From assembly GCA_022818135.1 (NCBI GenBank), contig JAFMSR010000017.1, forward strand, positions 40,674,058 to 40,738,057: a stretch of 64,000 nucleotides of DNA, written 5' to 3'. How positions within the stretch are numbered: position 1 is the first letter of the stretch; each line of letters starts with the position of its first letter. The translations under genes were made by a program, and so were the position numbers. The notes below the pieces were generated by a model that saw only the letters and a list, made by a program, of their open reading frames with translations, did no database searches and was not told the DNA's origin. Below are positions 1 through 10,943 of this stretch, one piece after another. The stretch comes from Saxidomus purpurata (lineage: Eukaryota > Mollusca > Bivalvia > Venerida > Veneridae).

Positions 1-205
1 AGAATAAGGGTTTTGATTGATTGATGTAGTAAAGGTATTCAGTTATTTGTCAAAATTAATTATAGAGTAAAATATCAGAGGTTGTGAAGTGTTGTTGACT
101 TTTTAAAACTTTAATAAACCAATTAAATAGTGGTAGAGCTGTTAAAACGAACAACCTACAGTGTTTTTTATTAAAATGAAATGTAAGAAGTGACCAGATA
201 CTAAC

Positions 206-2111
206 CTTGCTGACTTCTTAGAAGTTTTCTATTATACTGTTCTTCTAGTTGTTTCGCTAACCATTGGAAATTTTCTTTTAAAATCCATACAAAGTTATCA
301 AATGCTTCAGGCCCTCTCTTCTCCAGTAGTTCCAGCATTTTGTACACACTGTTTCTAGGTGTTTCTTCAGCCTGAACATAAGGTACAATATGTTATACAG
401 TAGACTCCCTAAATTCCGAACCCTTAAAAAACCCGGATTTTTGAGCCGTTTTTTCTTTGTCCTTTTTTTCTCCTTTGACACTAATGTTACTATTCCCCCG
501 AAAATCCGGTCCCTCATTTTCCAAATTCCGGTCGATAGTTTTGGTCCAATTATGATATTGTGTATTAAAATGACTCTCAATAATCCGGTCGCAGTCTGAT
601 GTGCCGAGGCGTGAAAATGACTTGTGGCGATTATCTGATTTGCACAGTCAGTCACAAAGAATAAGTGCGAATTAGTTTGTAAATTGACCCTAATGCCGAA
701 CAATACAATTTGTCTATCAAACGTGCTGATAATTAGATTTCATCTCAAGATTGTTAGATTTGCAAAATCGATCCATATTTAAGACATTTTGCTCAGATTT
801 GTTCGAAATTTAGCAAAACGATAGAGCCTCATTTTATATATTGTGTCATAGTAAATTATGACAGCGGAATTATAGTGGGGATTTACAATCATCATGTCAG
901 AATATTTCCAGGAAACGAAAAATTAATGTGTTTAGAGTGCTGAACAGAATGAACATAAGTTTTATTGTTAAAATTAAAAGTGTTTTTGTCTGTATTTTGA
1001 AATTCACGACGTGTTATCGTAACGTCGCGCCGGATGATGCTGACATTTAATTTCGATGTACATGTATTCTAGCTTTTAATTTTTTGAATATTATTTTAAA
1101 GATTTATGGGCGGGACATGCATTTAAATGTTTTAAGATGTATTTTGATAAAGTCGATAGTGAAGTTATTCATGTTTGCAATGAAGACTGTCGTGATTCAT
1201 GAAACAGAGGAATGACCAGCAGGTAACTTACAAAATCTCATCTCCCGAAAATCCGGCCACCTCGGAAAACCGGCCGATTTTTCCCGACTGAAGGCCGTTC
1301 TGAATTTCGAGGTTCTACTGTATATATATATATATACTTCCAAATACAGTTATGAGATAAAGGATAGAAACATTAAAGTGATATTGTGACTGCTTTCTGC
1401 TTTTGATGTTCAAAAGGGAGGGTTTTGTATTGAAAAATACATTGATAATTACATTTTCAGTTTTATACAGTAAAAATTTGTTAACTTGAGCATCAATAAC
1501 TCAAGGACACGGGATAACTCGAGATCTCTCTTCGGTCCTGGTCATATTTCCTATACCCTTAACTACACATCACAATGGATAAATCGAGGATTGGTAACTC
1601 AATAACTTGAGGAATACCTGCAGTCCCACCACGTAGTTTTCTTACTTATTTACCTGCAGCAACACTGATGTCACTGATTAAATAAATCTGTTCACATTTT
1701 GACACATCGGGATAAAAATTTCTGTTGTTATTTGCCAACGAGTGTTTGTTAAATGCCAATCAATGGTCCCTCTAGTGGTTCAAGTGTATAAAATATTATT
1801 TTCGCACTTTCTATTGTCTCCATCTAAAGCTACTTTTTATTTTTATTCAATGAACAGTTTGATATAGAATTTAATAATATTTTTTTATATTATGACTGCT
1901 TATCAGTCGATTAATTTTATTATTAATATCAACTTCCATGATATTATTTGCAGTAAGAAACGGAAAATAAAGTTACCTTAATGATGTCGAGCATTCCATT
2001 TGTAAATATTTTATCCCTCCGCAAAGCCGCATAGAAGTCATTATCAAGAATCAGCTCATCAGCTATGTTAATATGCAAACTCCGAAGGGTTGACTTCTGC
2101 CTTTTATCCAT
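206..2111 (-). CDS. Gene A: CARD protein, first two coding exons (3' part outside window)
   Basis: Exon 1 is 2111-1977 (45 codons, starting MDKRQKSTLRSLH, with an in-frame TAA three codons before the ATG and donor AAG|GTAACT). Exon 2 is 371-206 (166 nt, acceptor CAG|GCTGAAG, donor CAAG|GTTAG, ending in phase 1). Together they encode about 100 residues that read as a CARD: an amphipathic first half, then LELLEKRGPEAFDNFVWIL, the helix-turn typical of CARDs such as those of CRADD or caspase-2. CARDs are death-fold modules that assemble signalling complexes by homotypic contact in the cytosol. The sequence is closest to gene C. The downstream coiled-coil exon expected from B and C would lie to the left of base 1. 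Intron 1 (372-1976) holds a MITE. The function in this animal is inferred from the domain only. Confidence 0.82.
398..1320. mobile_element. Pogo/Tigger-like terminal-inverted-repeat element (non-autonomous)
   Basis: The element begins CAGTAGACTCCCTAAATTC and ends with the near inverted complement GAATTTCGAGGTTCTACTG. It is flanked on both sides by TA, the target duplication expected of Tc1/mariner-pogo elements. No transposase reading frame is present in its 923 bp. It lies in intron 1 of gene A. Related copies are at 48893-49431 (intron 1 of gene E) and as fragments at 51.8 and 52.4 kb. Confidence 0.7.
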
Positions 2112-2775
2112 TCTGATTTATTGCAAAAGTGAACTGTTTTCTTGTTCTCTATCTTCAAGTTAAAAATTTTATGTTAGATTTGCAGCAAGGTATAGCTTCC
2201 TCTGATTTATTAAAGTTGTAACTGTTCATGTGGCAAGTAGAGATCAATTCTGAGATATAAATGTAATCTAACATAATCTGAATTCCCCCTAAAAATATCC
2301 CCAAAAAATATTCCTTCTGTCACTTTCATGGTATGTGTTCGCTCACCATAGTTCTATGTCCTCAAATGACTGAGCTGTTTTGTAACCTTGTACTAAACGA
2401 TTTATATGTATAAATTCACATGAATTTATTTACAAGTCCTTCACAGTAGCTAGGATAATTACGAGAGTTGAACAAAAATAAATCAGATTGTTGCAATAAT
2501 TCTTATATTCAAATCTTTGAATTTGATCTTTTTGTACGTCTATCTATAAATTTTTTAACATTTATATAGTAACTGTCTCACGTCAAACATGTGAGTCTGT
2601 GAATAAATAACCTGTAACTGGTAATATATTACATGTAAATTTGTTATGTTTCTGATATTGAATTTTATACTGCACTTCTGCCACTTCATGGTCATACATA
2701 CATCATTTTACAAAGTACCAATTCCATGCCTGTTTTCATTGTATAGCAAGCAACAGTCACAAGAAAATCATGTTA
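2112..2775 (-). promoter_or_regulatory. 5' flank of gene A, conserved with genes B and C
   Basis: Blocks of this flank recur upstream of the other copies: the AATTCTGAGATATAAA segment, the CTTTCATGGTATGTGTTC stretch and the CCTTCACAGTAGCTAGG motif are also found at about 15.0-15.15 kb (gene B) and 28.7-28.9 kb (gene C). The duplications therefore included upstream DNA, probably 5' UTR and promoter. A TATA-like run on the minus strand lies near 2400-2420. No transcription start can be fixed from sequence alone. Confidence 0.4.
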
Positions 2776-3442
2776 TTTAGCTCACCTGGCACATAGTGAG
2801 TAGGATCGCATTCTGTCCGTCGTCCGTCCGTCTACCATTTCCTTCAAATTACATCTCCTCTGAAACCACTGGGCCAACGTTGATGAGACTTTGCAGGGAT
2901 GTTTCTTGCCTGAAGCTCTATCAAAGTTGTTCCATGCAGAACTCTGGTTGCTAAAGCAACAAATAGGAAAAACTTAAAAGATCTTCTTCTCTAAAACCAC
3001 AAGGCTTAGAGAATAGATATTTGGCATGTACAAATGCCTAGTGGACCTCTACTAAGATTGTTCAGTTATGACCCCCAGGGCAAAATTGACCTCTTCAGGG
3101 GGTCACTTGATTTTACATAAGCTTATACAGGAAAAACTTTAAAAATCTTCTTCTCTGAAACCACAGGGCCTAGAGCTTAGATATTTAGCATGTATCATTG
3201 CCTAGTAGACCTCTTCAAAGTTTGTTCAAATCATACCCCTGGGGTCAATATTGGCCCTGCCAAGGGGGTCACTTGTTTTACAAAGATGTATATATAGGAA
3301 AACCTATTTGGTATGTAACATTGTCTTGTGGTCTTCCACTTACTTTGTTCAAATCATGCCTCTTGGGTCAAAATTGACCACACCCATTAAGCAAGTGGAC
3401 TTGTAGTCAGGTGAGCGATAAAGGACCATCATGGCCCTCTTG
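2776..3442 (+). mobile_element. Helitron-like element, family 1 (AGCTCACC type)
   Basis: Starts TTAGCTCACCTGGC and ends with GTGAGCGATAAAGGACCATCATGGCCCTCTTGT. The inner GTGAGC is the offset inverted repeat of the 5' GCTCAC, and the 3' tail can fold before the terminal CTTGT. The interior is about three diverged monomers containing the phrases CTTCTCTGAAACCACA and TAGATATTTGGCATGTA. Other copies are at 10.9, 20.7 and 50.9 kb. There is no coding potential. Confidence 0.6.
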
Positions 3443-4424
3443 TATTTAATTTTGCTACCATTTTAGGTACTCAAAAGCTAAAACTTAAAATGTGATAAAA
3501 CAGATGTCCACAAAAAGGACCCTATCTTAATCACAAGTGTTTGAGTCAAGTCTGTAATTTAGACGATGCTAAAAGGCATGTTTGTGAGAGTCTGAAGGAC
3601 ACATTTTGGGTTTTGTGAACAAAGTGGATTATGGGACAGTACACCATGCTTCCCATGCATAACATGAAGAAAGTCTAGAGAATGTCGATTTTGCAGTTTT
3701 TAATAAATGAAAAGAATGAAGTAGAATCCCAAGAGTAACATCAGTTTATGTCATTTTGTAACCATTGGCTCCCCAAGCCTTGCTTTTACATGTTTGCTTC
3801 GATCTTTTGTATATATCTCGAGTCTTCTTTGTAAAAAAGAAATTAATTTTTTAGGTCTGGTCGTGCAGAGATTGAATATCAAGTGATGTGATTTTCATTC
3901 TAATGCAACTACATGTATAAGACATGTCATAGCAATAGAAAACAGTCTGATTAATTCTGGATTACCCCTCATACTTACTTTATCCAAGTCCATAATATTA
4001 CCAGTATTTTAAGTGCACACTCTTAGTTGTTTTAACCTCCTATCTGTGTCATCAATATGGGTTTATCTGCATAATATCTTAAAACACTTTAAAACAATAG
4101 TTCCTGTCACATAAGAAACATATAAAAGATATATCTTCTTGAAAACTTTTAAATTCCAATTTGTGCCAAATTTGCCAGACACATTTCCAGGAAATTGTAT
4201 GAAATTAGAAGTTAGTAAATCAAAGAACAAAAGTTTTAATAAAAACCTATTGTAACCTTAATCCAAGAGATTTCGCTAAATTAATATACATGTACGAAGA
4301 ATCAGGAGTCTTGGAATGATTTAAAGTGACAGCAATATTGAAGAAAACTCGGAACTGTAAATTCAAACTATCCACACAGATCTATTACATAATACCATGT
4401 TGCTGGTATTAGACAAATTGTCAT
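3443..4424. other. Intergenic DNA, nothing recognised
   Basis: AT-rich sequence without a convincing exon on either strand. I see no match to the other repeat families of the window. Confidence 0.4.
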
Positions 4425-4665
4425 ACAGGTTAGCTCAATCGGTTTGATTTCCGGGGGCTGACCAACATCTTTCGGATGAAACTTAAACCAAGGTCCCATG
4501 TATAGGTGCTATACACCTGGCATGTTAAAGAACCAGGGGTGTCTCTGGAATCGGGACACTTTCTGTATCTTGTACTATCCTCCGAAACCTAAAATAACTA
4601 ACCTCTTCGGGAGGCGTTGGTCATGTGGGAAACCGGTACCAACAATAAAACCCTAATATAAAAAA
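4425..4665 (+). repeat. tRNA-headed SINE-like element
   Basis: A box-A-like TAGCTCAATCGG runs directly into a box-B-like GGTTTGATTTCC, as in a tRNA-derived SINE head with an internal deletion. It is followed by a body with AAACTTAAACCAAGGTCCC and TTAAAGAACCAGGGGTGTC, a type of SINE body I recall from invertebrate genomes. It ends in an A-rich tract (CCCTAATATAAAAAAAT). Family assignment is from memory. Confidence 0.5.
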
Positions 4666-4914
4666 ATTATGATATTAGACAAACGTGGAACATGAATGAG
4701 AAGCACGGCAGTCAAGGCCACTTAGAATGTATATGTATATACATGAATTGGACCAAAGTTTTTGTCTCCAGATTGTTTCTTGAATTTCTTATATGAATGG
4801 AAAACTACTTAGATATATCATAATGACTGACTTTGATACTTCTGACAAGGAACTATTCTCAGTTTATATAACCAGTGGCTGCACATTGTCATGTGCTTGT
4901 TGTTGTTGTTGTAA

Positions 4915-5350
4915 GTAAGACTGTTTAACACCCATTGCAACTGTGTTTCAGTCATTTTGAACATGCGGGCATTTTACCTAACCATCATTCCTGGGAAGAA
5001 CCAGTACTAGATTTCTATCCTCTGTAAGAAACATGAGTTAGCAACATGGTCTGTAACAGAGCTGAAACCCATAACCCTTGATCTGTAAGAAGTTACAGTG
5101 ATTTCAAGTCAGTGACTGTAACCACTCGACCACAGAGTCAGTATGACACATCAAAGCTATGATAACTGTTTGCCTCCGATCGAGTGGTTAGAGTCACTGA
5201 CTTGAAATCACTTTAACCTCTCATAGATGGGAGCCATGGGTTTGAGCCCTGCTACCCACCATGTCTCTTTATGTGAGAAAGTTGGCAGTTTCTTACAGAG
5301 GATAGGAGTCTTCCCAGGAATGATTATCTTAACTTCAAGCCTTTAGTCCT
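4915..5350. repeat. Head-to-head pair of tRNA-Ser-derived SINEs
   Basis: The plus-strand head at 5174-5245 has CGAGTGGTTAGAGTC (box A), an anticodon-arm-like GACTTGAAATC (loop TGA, as in tRNA-Ser-UGA) and GGGTTTGAGCCC (box B). An inverted copy of the same head is at about 5082-5140, separated by a spacer of about 30 nt. Both bodies run outwards (CTTTCTTACAGAGGATAGGAG-like sequence to the right, its complement to the left). A second such pair is at 38165-38585. Confidence 0.65.
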
Positions 5351-5388
5351 CACAGTGATAGTATTATACCAGAGTTTTGGGGAGACAC

Positions 5389-5657
5389 TCAAAATCCCCT
5401 TGGTCATAATCCCCTTGGTCCAAAAATGGCATAGTAGTCATAATCCCCTTAATGGATTTTACATTTTAATTTCAATAATTTTTTTTTTTTTTCCAATCAT
5501 TTGCTTTAATTAAGTTAAACTAGAGACAAATGAAATAGAAACATTTGGTAATTTTTGTTATTCAAAATATGCTTTTTCACTTGTAAAATTCATTGAGGGG
5601 ATTATGACTACTATGTCATTTTTGGACCAAGGGGATTATGACCAAGAGGATTTTGAA
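5389..5657. repeat. Foldback element with long inverted arms
   Basis: The left arm AAAATCCCCTTGGTCATAAT, continuing through TAGTAGTCATAATCCCC, is mirrored by the right arm TCATTGAGGGGATTATGACT to GACCAAGAGGATTTTG. Arms are about 75 nt around a 120 nt AT-rich loop. The right flank repeats ACACTC a few bases out, matching the left flank, so a short target duplication is possible. No ORF. Confidence 0.6.
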
Positions 5658-5844
5658 GTACACTCGAGTTTTGAGGTTACAGTCATCCAGGCTATTGGTT
5701 TCTGTCATGGCTATTCACAGCTAGGGTGGAAAGTGGATCTGCTTTTGTGAACAGTGCAGCTCATGATCAGCAGCACATGCATGATCTGTACTTGTTTAAC
5801 AGGGGACCTTTTTGGTCTATTGGTTACTTTGTTTGAGTAACAGG

Positions 5845-6362
5845 TTGCTGGGCTTTAGGGTTTGATCCGCAGTAAGAGATTAGAGTTTGATCCGCAGTTA
5901 GGGATTAGGGTTTGATCCACAGTTAGGGTTTAGGGTTTGATCCACAGTTAGGGTTTAAGGTTTGTTCTGCAGTTAGGGTTTAGGGTTTGATCCACAGTTA
6001 GGGATAAGGGTTTGATCTGCAGTTAGTGATTAGGGTTTGATCCACAGTTAGGGATTAGGGTTTGATCCGCAGTTAGGGATTAGGGTTTGATCCACAGGGA
6101 TTAGGGTTTGATCCACAGTTAGGGATTAGGGTTTGATCCGCAGTTAAAGAATAAGGGTTTGATCCGCAGTTAGGAATTAGGGTTTGATCTGCAGTTAGGG
6201 ATTAGGGTTTGATCCACAGTTAGGGATTAGGGTTTGATCTGCAGTTAGGGATTAGGGTTTGATCCACAGTTAGGGATTAGGGTTTGATCCACAGTTAGGG
6301 TTTAGGGTTTGTTCTGAGGTAAGAGATTAGAGTTTGATACTCAGGGGTTTGATCCGCAGCTA
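5845..6362. repeat. 25-bp minisatellite, TTAGGG-rich
   Basis: About 20 units of the form TTAGGGATTAGGGTTTGATCC plus GCAG or ACAG. Units differ mainly at the GCAG/ACAG position and by loss of short pieces. The same flanking sequence in the gene C 3' region (about 24280-24410) has only about two degenerate units, so the array grew in this copy of the locus. It is intergenic between genes A and B. Confidence 0.85.
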
Positions 6363-6888
6363 GGGAGGACCCCTGATGCTATACTGTAAGTGTATTAATA
6401 TTAGCGGACTACTAATTTTCATGTTATTAGCGGGATCCGATGTGTGCTTATTCATGTTATTCATGTTCATGTGAGCGAAGGTCTCTACGTATACACCAAG
6501 TTTCTATTGCAAGGGAAAAAATGTGCTAAAATAATATCATATATATTTAAAAAAGCAATCGAAGAATATTCAGTCCACTACACTTTGTTTCTATAATGTC
6601 AAAGGCTGTATAAGTGGAAAAAGCAATCATATTTCCATTTATCACAGCGTAGATTGCGCCCTCTATGTAATGAACGACAACTCTTGCTTTTCCAAAAAAT
6701 TGACTGTGTCCACAGTTTTCATCCTAGAATTACCTCAATTGTTCAATAAAAAGAGACGCATATATTTGATCTAGTGTTTAAGTCTCCATGCATCTTTTAC
6801 TCACCACGTATTAAATATAGCGGTAATAACATTGAAAACTTTCTTGGCAAGTAAGCAATATGTGAAAGATAGAAGAAATGTGGTATCA
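6363..6888. other. Intergenic DNA downstream of gene B
   Basis: No exon seen. The right part (from about 6840) is similar to the 3' flank of gene C near 24.5 kb, so it belongs to the duplicated block. Confidence 0.4.
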
Positions 6889-6894
6889 TTTATT
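6889..6894 (-). terminator. Candidate poly(A) signal of gene B
   Basis: AATAAA on the minus strand about 350 nt after the stop codon at 7240, at the position matching AATAAA at 24586-24591 downstream of gene C. The conserved position in two paralogues is the support. Confidence 0.5.
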
Positions 6895-8363
6895 TTGAAC
6901 AAGGAAGAAGAATTTAATCAACAATTAACAATTGATATAGATAACAGATGAAACTGTATTTGTACATTTTAATGCCTAGTTTAATAGAATTAATTAATCA
7001 TGCCAAATGCTGGTCAACTATTTAAAGGACTCGGTCATGTTATTATGGAATATACAATGTTTTCAATGTCTTGAGAGAATTAGGATCCGATGAGGATGCT
7101 TAAAAGCAGATGATATTTGTAGCTTTAAAATGGCATAGTCTCTACCAATCATGCATGTATGTATAACAGTCATTTCAGTAAACAAATTTGGAGGTTGTTT
7201 TGATTTAACAGAGATGGTATTTTCCAGTATTTAAGAACATCATTTCCTATTGTTTGGTGCCTTTCTCATAGCAGTTGTCACGTTTCTAGGAGATGGCTTG
7301 ACATAGTCACCATGCATTAGAGAATTTCTTGGCTCTCCATAAGAGGTCTGCCTTCTAAAAGACTGTCCTTGTGTATTGGAAACCCGTCTGTAGTTGAATT
7401 GTCCTTTCCTTGTTGAAGCTCGAGGTTTTGTTTGTAGGTTGTTAGGTTGTTCTAAATGTCTAGATTCAAGTTCTTTAATTTTTGCGTCCTTTTCTTCCAT
7501 CTGTTTCAGTTTGATATCGGCATCTTTCTCCAAGTTATCTAAAGTTGTTTTCAGGTTGTCATTTTCAGCTTCTTTGTAAGCAAGTGTTTTTTCCATTTTT
7601 TTCATGTTCCCTCTTTGCTTCAACAAATCATCGAACAGCTGCTTTTCTTCCTTTTCCTTTTTTTCTAGTGTGCGTTTTAGATATTTCTTATCAGCAAATA
7701 ATCTTTCAATGCAAACATTAAGTGGTTGTCGCTTGTCGTTTTCTGGAAAAAGTCTATGGCATTTTCTGATCATCTTTGTGTCATCAGAATTTTCTAACCT
7801 ATTGATAAGTTTGCCAGTTTCAGTATTTATCATATACCAAGTGACAAATTCATCTTCTCGGTCTTCAGTGTCATTTTCAGATGTGATAGCATTAAGTTTG
7901 ATGTAAAATTTCCTCATTTCTTCCTTTTGGTACTGATGAAACTTGTCATCATTGCGGTGTGATAATTGAGAACTTCCTTCTCTAACTGAAATAAAAGAAG
8001 CTTGACTTGTTTGAGAGCTATCATCAGATTCTTCCAGGCCATTATGAACAGATACATCATCTGCATCATTGAGGTGTGATAATTGAGAACTTCCTTCTCT
8101 AACTGAAATAAAGGTTGCTTCATTTGTTGGAGAGCTATCATCAGATTCTTCCAGGCCATCATGAACAGATGCATCAGCTGCATCAACAGTTTCTGAAACT
8201 TTTTCAAATCCTTCACTTTGTACCTCACGTTTACTTGTAATTTGATTTTCAACATCATCATTTGTTGAAGTAGTGACTGCTGCAGTTTCACTTTGACTTT
8301 CATTAAAGCCTTGGTTATAGGAGTCCATTGCACTTTGGGTTTCATCTTTGGTATGCCTTTGTT

Positions 8364-9898
8364 AACCAGGTTTTCAATTTTGAAAATCCTGGTTATTAGA
8401 TTGGGGTATGGCGGGCGGATGGGCGGATGGGCGGATGGGCGGATGGGCGGATGGGCGGATGGGCGGGCGTCAAACGAAATTGTGTCCGCTCTGTAACTCT
8501 TCAACCCTTTGAAGAATTTTGATGAAACTTCAGACAAATGTTTACCACATCAAGATGACGTGCAGAACGCATGTTCCGCATGGCTGGCTCCAAGGTCAAG
8601 GTCACAGTGACATTAACATTGAAAATCCTGTCCGCTCTGTAACTCTTCAACCCTTTGAAGAATTTTGATGAAACTTCAGACAAATGTTTACCACATCAAG
8701 ATGACGTGCAGAACGCATGTTCCGCATGGCTGGCTCCAAGGTCAAGGTCACAGTGACATTAACATTGAAAACCTGTCCGCTCTGTAACTCTTCAACCCTT
8801 TTTGAAGAATTTTGATGAAACTTCAGACAAATGTTTACCACATCAAGATGACGTGCAGAACGCATGTTCCGCATGGCTGGCTCCAAGGTCAAGGTCACAG
8901 TGACATTAACATTGAAAATCCTGTCCGCTCTGTAACTCTTCAACCCTTTGAAGAATTTCATCATGGGCGGATGGGCGGATGGGCGGATGGGCGGGCGTCA
9001 AACGAAATTGTGTCCGCTCTGTAACTCTTCAACCCTTTGAAGAATTTTGATGAAACTTCAGACAAATGTTTACCACATCAAGATGACGTGCAGAACGCAT
9101 GTTCCGCATGGCTGGCTCCAAGGTCAAGGTCACAGTGACATTAACATTGAAAATCCTGTCCGCTCTGTAACTCTTCAACCCTTTTGAAGAATTTTGATGA
9201 AACTTCAGACAAATGTTTACCACATCAAGATGACGTGCAGAACGCATGTTCCGCATGGCTGGCTCCAAGGTCAAGGTCACAGTGACATTAACATTGAAAA
9301 TCCTGTCCGCTCTGTAACTCTTCAACCCTTTGAAGAATTTTGATGAAACTTCAGACAAATGTTTACCACATCAAGATGACGTGCAGAACGCATGTTCCGC
9401 ATGGCGGCTCCAAGGTCAAGGTCACAGTGACATTAACATTGAAAATCCTGTCCGCTCTGTAACTCTTCAACCCTTTTTGAAAATTTTGATGAAACTTCAG
9501 ACAAATGTTTACCACATCAAGATGACGGCAGAACGCATGTTCCGCATGGCTGGCTCCAAGGTCAAGGTCACAGTGACATTAACATTGAAAATCCGTCCGC
9601 TCTGTAACTCTTCAACCCTTTGAAGAATTTTGATGAAACTTCAGACAAATGTTTACCACATCAAGATGACGTGCAGAACGCATGTTCCGCATGGCTGGCT
9701 CCAAGGTCAAGGTCACAGTGACATTAACATTGAAAATCCTGTTTACATGATTTTAACTTGATTTGGCAGTCAAAGGTCATATCATCTTTGGAGGTAATTT
9801 AAAAAAGATATGATATATTATTTCATGTCTACTTTGTAACTTGAATCAGAACAACATTTTTGAAAACCTGGTTTCGTGGCATTGCCATGTTTCTTGTT
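8364..9898 (+). mobile_element. Helitron-like element, family 5 (AACCAGG type), inside the gene B exon
   Basis: The 5' end AACCAGGTTTTCAATTTTG folds with AAAATCCTGGTT. Near the 3' end GAAAACCTGGTTTC is the offset inverted repeat, followed by a TGGCATTGCCA hairpin and CTTG. The interior holds an array of (GGGCGGAT)n and about eight near-identical monomers of roughly 145 bp with CTCTTCAACCCTTTGAAGAA and CAAGGTCAAGGTCACAGTGA. Long open frames here (repeating SSKFFKGLKSYRAD) are only translations of the monomer. Comparison with gene C shows a clean insertion between T and T with no target duplication. Confidence 0.78.
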
Positions 9899-10108
9899 TA
9901 TATGTTGGATTAGACATGTCACGGATGGTTTTTCTTTGGGATTCAATTATGCCAATGGGACTGGTGCATGCATCTTCGTATTGCTTTTTCTGTAATTGTT
10001 GCTTCTGTCCATTGCTCTCCATGCCTGATTATAGACAAAACATTGTAAGCCTAACACTGTTTGAATTATGTCCTGGAATTATTAAATGATAGTAAAATAT
10101 AAGGAAAT

Positions 10109-10529
10109 TACTGTAATATCCGGGTAATAGGTTGCTTTACTTTATTGGCCACACCCGTATATTTTTACGATTTTTAAAACAAAAATGAAAGTATAGGCCG
10201 CTCCAGCACATTGGCTGCAGCCGTTATGTCGAATATGGTGCATATATTCCGGCATTTAAAACAAGCCACACCCTTTTGTTTGACAGTTAAGGTATGATAA
10301 TCACTCCCACTAATCTGCTGATTATGATAGTTAATCAACCCATGAAGGCTAAATGGGTTGTAAAGTATTAGCGAACTGTTTTGAAATGGGGTATCGACCT
10401 AAAAATTCCAACTCTGTGCACTCAAAATACCTATTCAAAAAATAAAAAAGGCCATATTGGTGGCATCTATGAAAATTCATCTTTTTTTTTTATGTATAGG
10501 CATTGGCCTATTGTCCTGAAATTACGGTA
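10109..10529. mobile_element. MITE with 23-bp terminal inverted repeats
   Basis: Left end TACTGTAATATCCGGGTAAT and right end ATTGTCCTGAAATTACGGTA are imperfect inverted complements over about 23 bp. There is no ORF in 421 bp. It occupies intron 2 of gene B (10025-10725). The superfamily is not determinable from this copy. Confidence 0.55.
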
Positions 10530-10943
10530 GTGCATGAGAAAAGACATTTTGTGCTGTGGGAATAAGCATCTTTAATTTGATTGATGTAGTGGAGGTATTC
10601 AGTTTGTAAAAATTAATTATAGTGTGAAATAGCACAGGTTGTGAGGAGAAATCATGTAGCGGTAGAGCTGGAACAACCTATTGTTTTATTTTTAAATAAA
10701 ATGTAAGAAGTGACCAGATTCAAACCTTGCTGACTTCTTTGAAATTTTCTGTTTTTCTGTCCATCTAGTTCCTTTGCCACCCATTCAAAATTTTCTTTTA
10801 GAATCCATACAAAGTTATCAAATGCTTCTGGCCCTCTCTTCTCCAGTAGTTCCAGTATTTTGTACACACTTTCCCTAGGTGTTCCTTCAGCCTGAACATA
10901 ATATACAAAATATTGTTGTGAAATTACAAAACATGCAGCAGGT

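Noticed and set aside
5845..6362. Interstitial telomere tract
   Set aside because: TTAGGG occurs only as part of a 25-bp unit with TTTGATCCGCAG. It is not a pure telomere repeat, and the homologous flank at 24.3 kb shows local expansion instead.
7394..7906. Plus-strand ORFs opposite the gene B exon (rich in Ser/Phe/Leu)
   Set aside because: Antisense shadows of the Lys/Glu-rich coiled-coil exon. The same applies to plus-strand ORFs opposite genes C, D and E.
8501..9358. Overlapping open frames repeating SSKFFKGLKSYRAD and NVNVTVTLTLEPAMRN
   Set aside because: They are translations of the 145-bp monomers of a Helitron-like element; period and copy number follow the DNA repeat, and there is no start or splice support.
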